From Alphaproteobacteria bacterium (GTDB lineage Bacteria; Pseudomonadota; Alphaproteobacteria; GCA-2731375): 5,927 bases of DNA. Shown piece after piece: positions 5,257 to 5,927 of this stretch (the stretch's first letter is position 1; each line of letters begins with the position of its first letter). The stretch lies in contig JANQKO010000247.1 of NCBI GenBank assembly GCA_028281075.1, forward strand, positions 1-5,927, given 5' to 3'. Position numbers and translations under genes: made by a program. The notes beneath the pieces were generated by a model that saw nothing but the letters and a program-made list of their open reading frames with translations, was not told the DNA's origin and made no database searches.

Positions 5257-5808
5257 CTAGCCCAGCGGCCGGTCCTCGAAGCCGGGACCGCCGTCGATCG
5301 GCGTGAAGGTGCGCACCTGCACGCCCACCGGCAGGGTCTCGCGGACGCCGCCCATCCAGGAATGCACCGTCGCGCCGAGGACCATGTCGACGTTCGCGCC
5401 GTCGGCCGACAGCGGCAGCAGCACCCGCTCGCCCTGCGCCGCCGTCGTGGCCTCGGCATAGAGGCGGCCCCTGATATGCACGGCGCAGGGCAGTTCGACC
5501 AGCTTCCGGAAGTGATAGAGCGCCAGCCGTGGCGCCTCGGTTGACACCATTTCGTCGAGATAGCGGCCGCTGACATTGCTGTCATAGACGGTGCGGACAT
5601 GATCGCCGATCAGGCGGTAGCGGAACCGGCCGCTGTCGGGGAGATAGTCGCAGAGCGAGACATAGGGCAGCAGGCGCGGTATCTCCGCCGGATCGATATC
5701 GCCGCGCGCCGGCATGTCCCGGTCGCGGGCCGCCGCCAGCCAGTAGCCGACCAGTTCGCGCAGCAAGGGCTGCGCGACGTGACCGAAGCTGGCCATCGAC
5801 AGCCGCAT
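5257..5808 (-). CDS. PAS_5-type PAS domain protein (stand-alone sensor)
   Basis: This 183-residue protein consists almost entirely of one PAS-like domain. LVGYWLAAARDRDMPARGDIDP (from about residue 19), then EIPRLLPYVSLCDYL and GRFRYRLIGDHV, match the start of the alphaproteobacterial PAS_5 family as I remember it. NVSGRYLDEMV (78-88) corresponds to the conserved G-(x)-L-D-E turn before the long helix. No kinase, cyclase, HTH or membrane segment follows, so it would act through a partner or simply bind a ligand. ATG 5808 is chosen as the longest start; it has only a weak GAGAA upstream. ATG 5796 is possible and has no better site. The gene is 57 nt ahead of the crotonase gene on the same strand, but a possible -10 box lies in between, so membership in the operon is uncertain. 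Confidence 0.8.
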   Translation of the reverse strand: MRLSMASFGHVAQPLLRELVGYWLAAARDRDMPARGDIDPAEIPRLLPYVSLCDYLPDSGRFRYRLIGDHVRTVYDSNVSGRYLDEMVSTEAPRLALYHFRKLVELPCAVHIRGRLYAEATTAAQGERVLLPLSADGANVDMVLGATVHSWMGGVRETLPVGVQVRTFTPIDGGPGFEDRPLG

Positions 5809-5927
5809 CAGGCGTTCTCTACCGCCGTGGGGATGACGAAGCCGACACGCGGCCCGGGCGACATACGCCGCCGGATCGCCGGGCGTCGGCGGACGCGGGC
5901 TTCAGGAGAGGGCCGTCCGACCGGACC
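5809..5927. other. Unassigned window end, upstream of the PAS gene
   Basis: This 119-nt GC-rich stretch carries no recognised gene, promoter or repeat. One minus-strand frame is open from the window edge to a TGA at 5810-5808, sharing its A with the PAS ATG (TGATG). It ends RVGFVIPTAVENA but is arginine- and proline-rich before that. A plus-strand frame from ATG 5833 is also open to the edge. Neither can be decided without the neighbouring sequence. Confidence 0.4.

Noticed and set aside
4120..5544. Long plus-strand open frame (474 codons), and similar ones at 3405-4640
   Set aside because: They are antisense to the SDR, crotonase and PAS genes, with His/Arg/Gly-rich composition typical of shadow frames.
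5809..5927. C-terminal end of another minus-strand gene with a TGATG junction to the PAS gene
   Set aside because: The frame is open only because the window ends. The composition is Arg/Pro-rich, with weaker third-position GC than the real genes by eye, and no family is recognisable, so it is recorded as unassigned.

Overview
The window looks like GC-rich chromosome from an alphaproteobacterium, probably near Rhodospirillales. This is inferred from the codon bias, from a stand-alone PAS_5-type sensory protein, and from intergenic palindromes of the 'cttcgagacg...ctcagcacgagg' and 'gtcatcctggcgaaggccaggatcca' kinds that I associate with that class. No rRNA, tRNA or CRISPR is visible.

Layout. 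(1) Bases 1-385 are an accessory edge: the last 42 codons of an ISAs1-type transposase, a possible insertion-sequence end, and a striking 165-bp palindrome (169-333) with 57-bp arms that match perfectly. (2) A plus-strand operon at 386-2240 encodes a MaoC-type hydratase, a crotonase-fold protein and a TetR regulator. (3) A gene-free stretch of 338 bp (2241-2578) lies between the converging operons and is filled with nested palindromic repeats. (4) A minus-strand operon, read from 5808 down to 2579, encodes a PAS protein, a second crotonase-fold protein, a short-chain dehydrogenase/reductase (SDR) and an aldo/keto reductase. (5) The last 119 bp (5809-5927) hold nothing I can assign.

How the genes fit together. 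Both operons look like acyl-CoA catabolism. The plus-strand genes provide an (R)-specific-type hot-dog hydratase, a crotonase-fold enzyme and a likely local repressor. The minus-strand genes provide a crotonase, an NAD-type SDR that could oxidise a hydroxyacyl-CoA, and an NADPH-type aldo/keto reductase. Neither set contains a ligase, acyl-CoA dehydrogenase or thiolase, so the pathway must be completed elsewhere and the substrate cannot be named.

The genes belong to common families and I see no clearly new multigene system. The most unusual points are the long perfect palindrome, the nested repeat insertion between the operons, and the crotonase at 856-1626, which has lost both classical hydratase glutamates.
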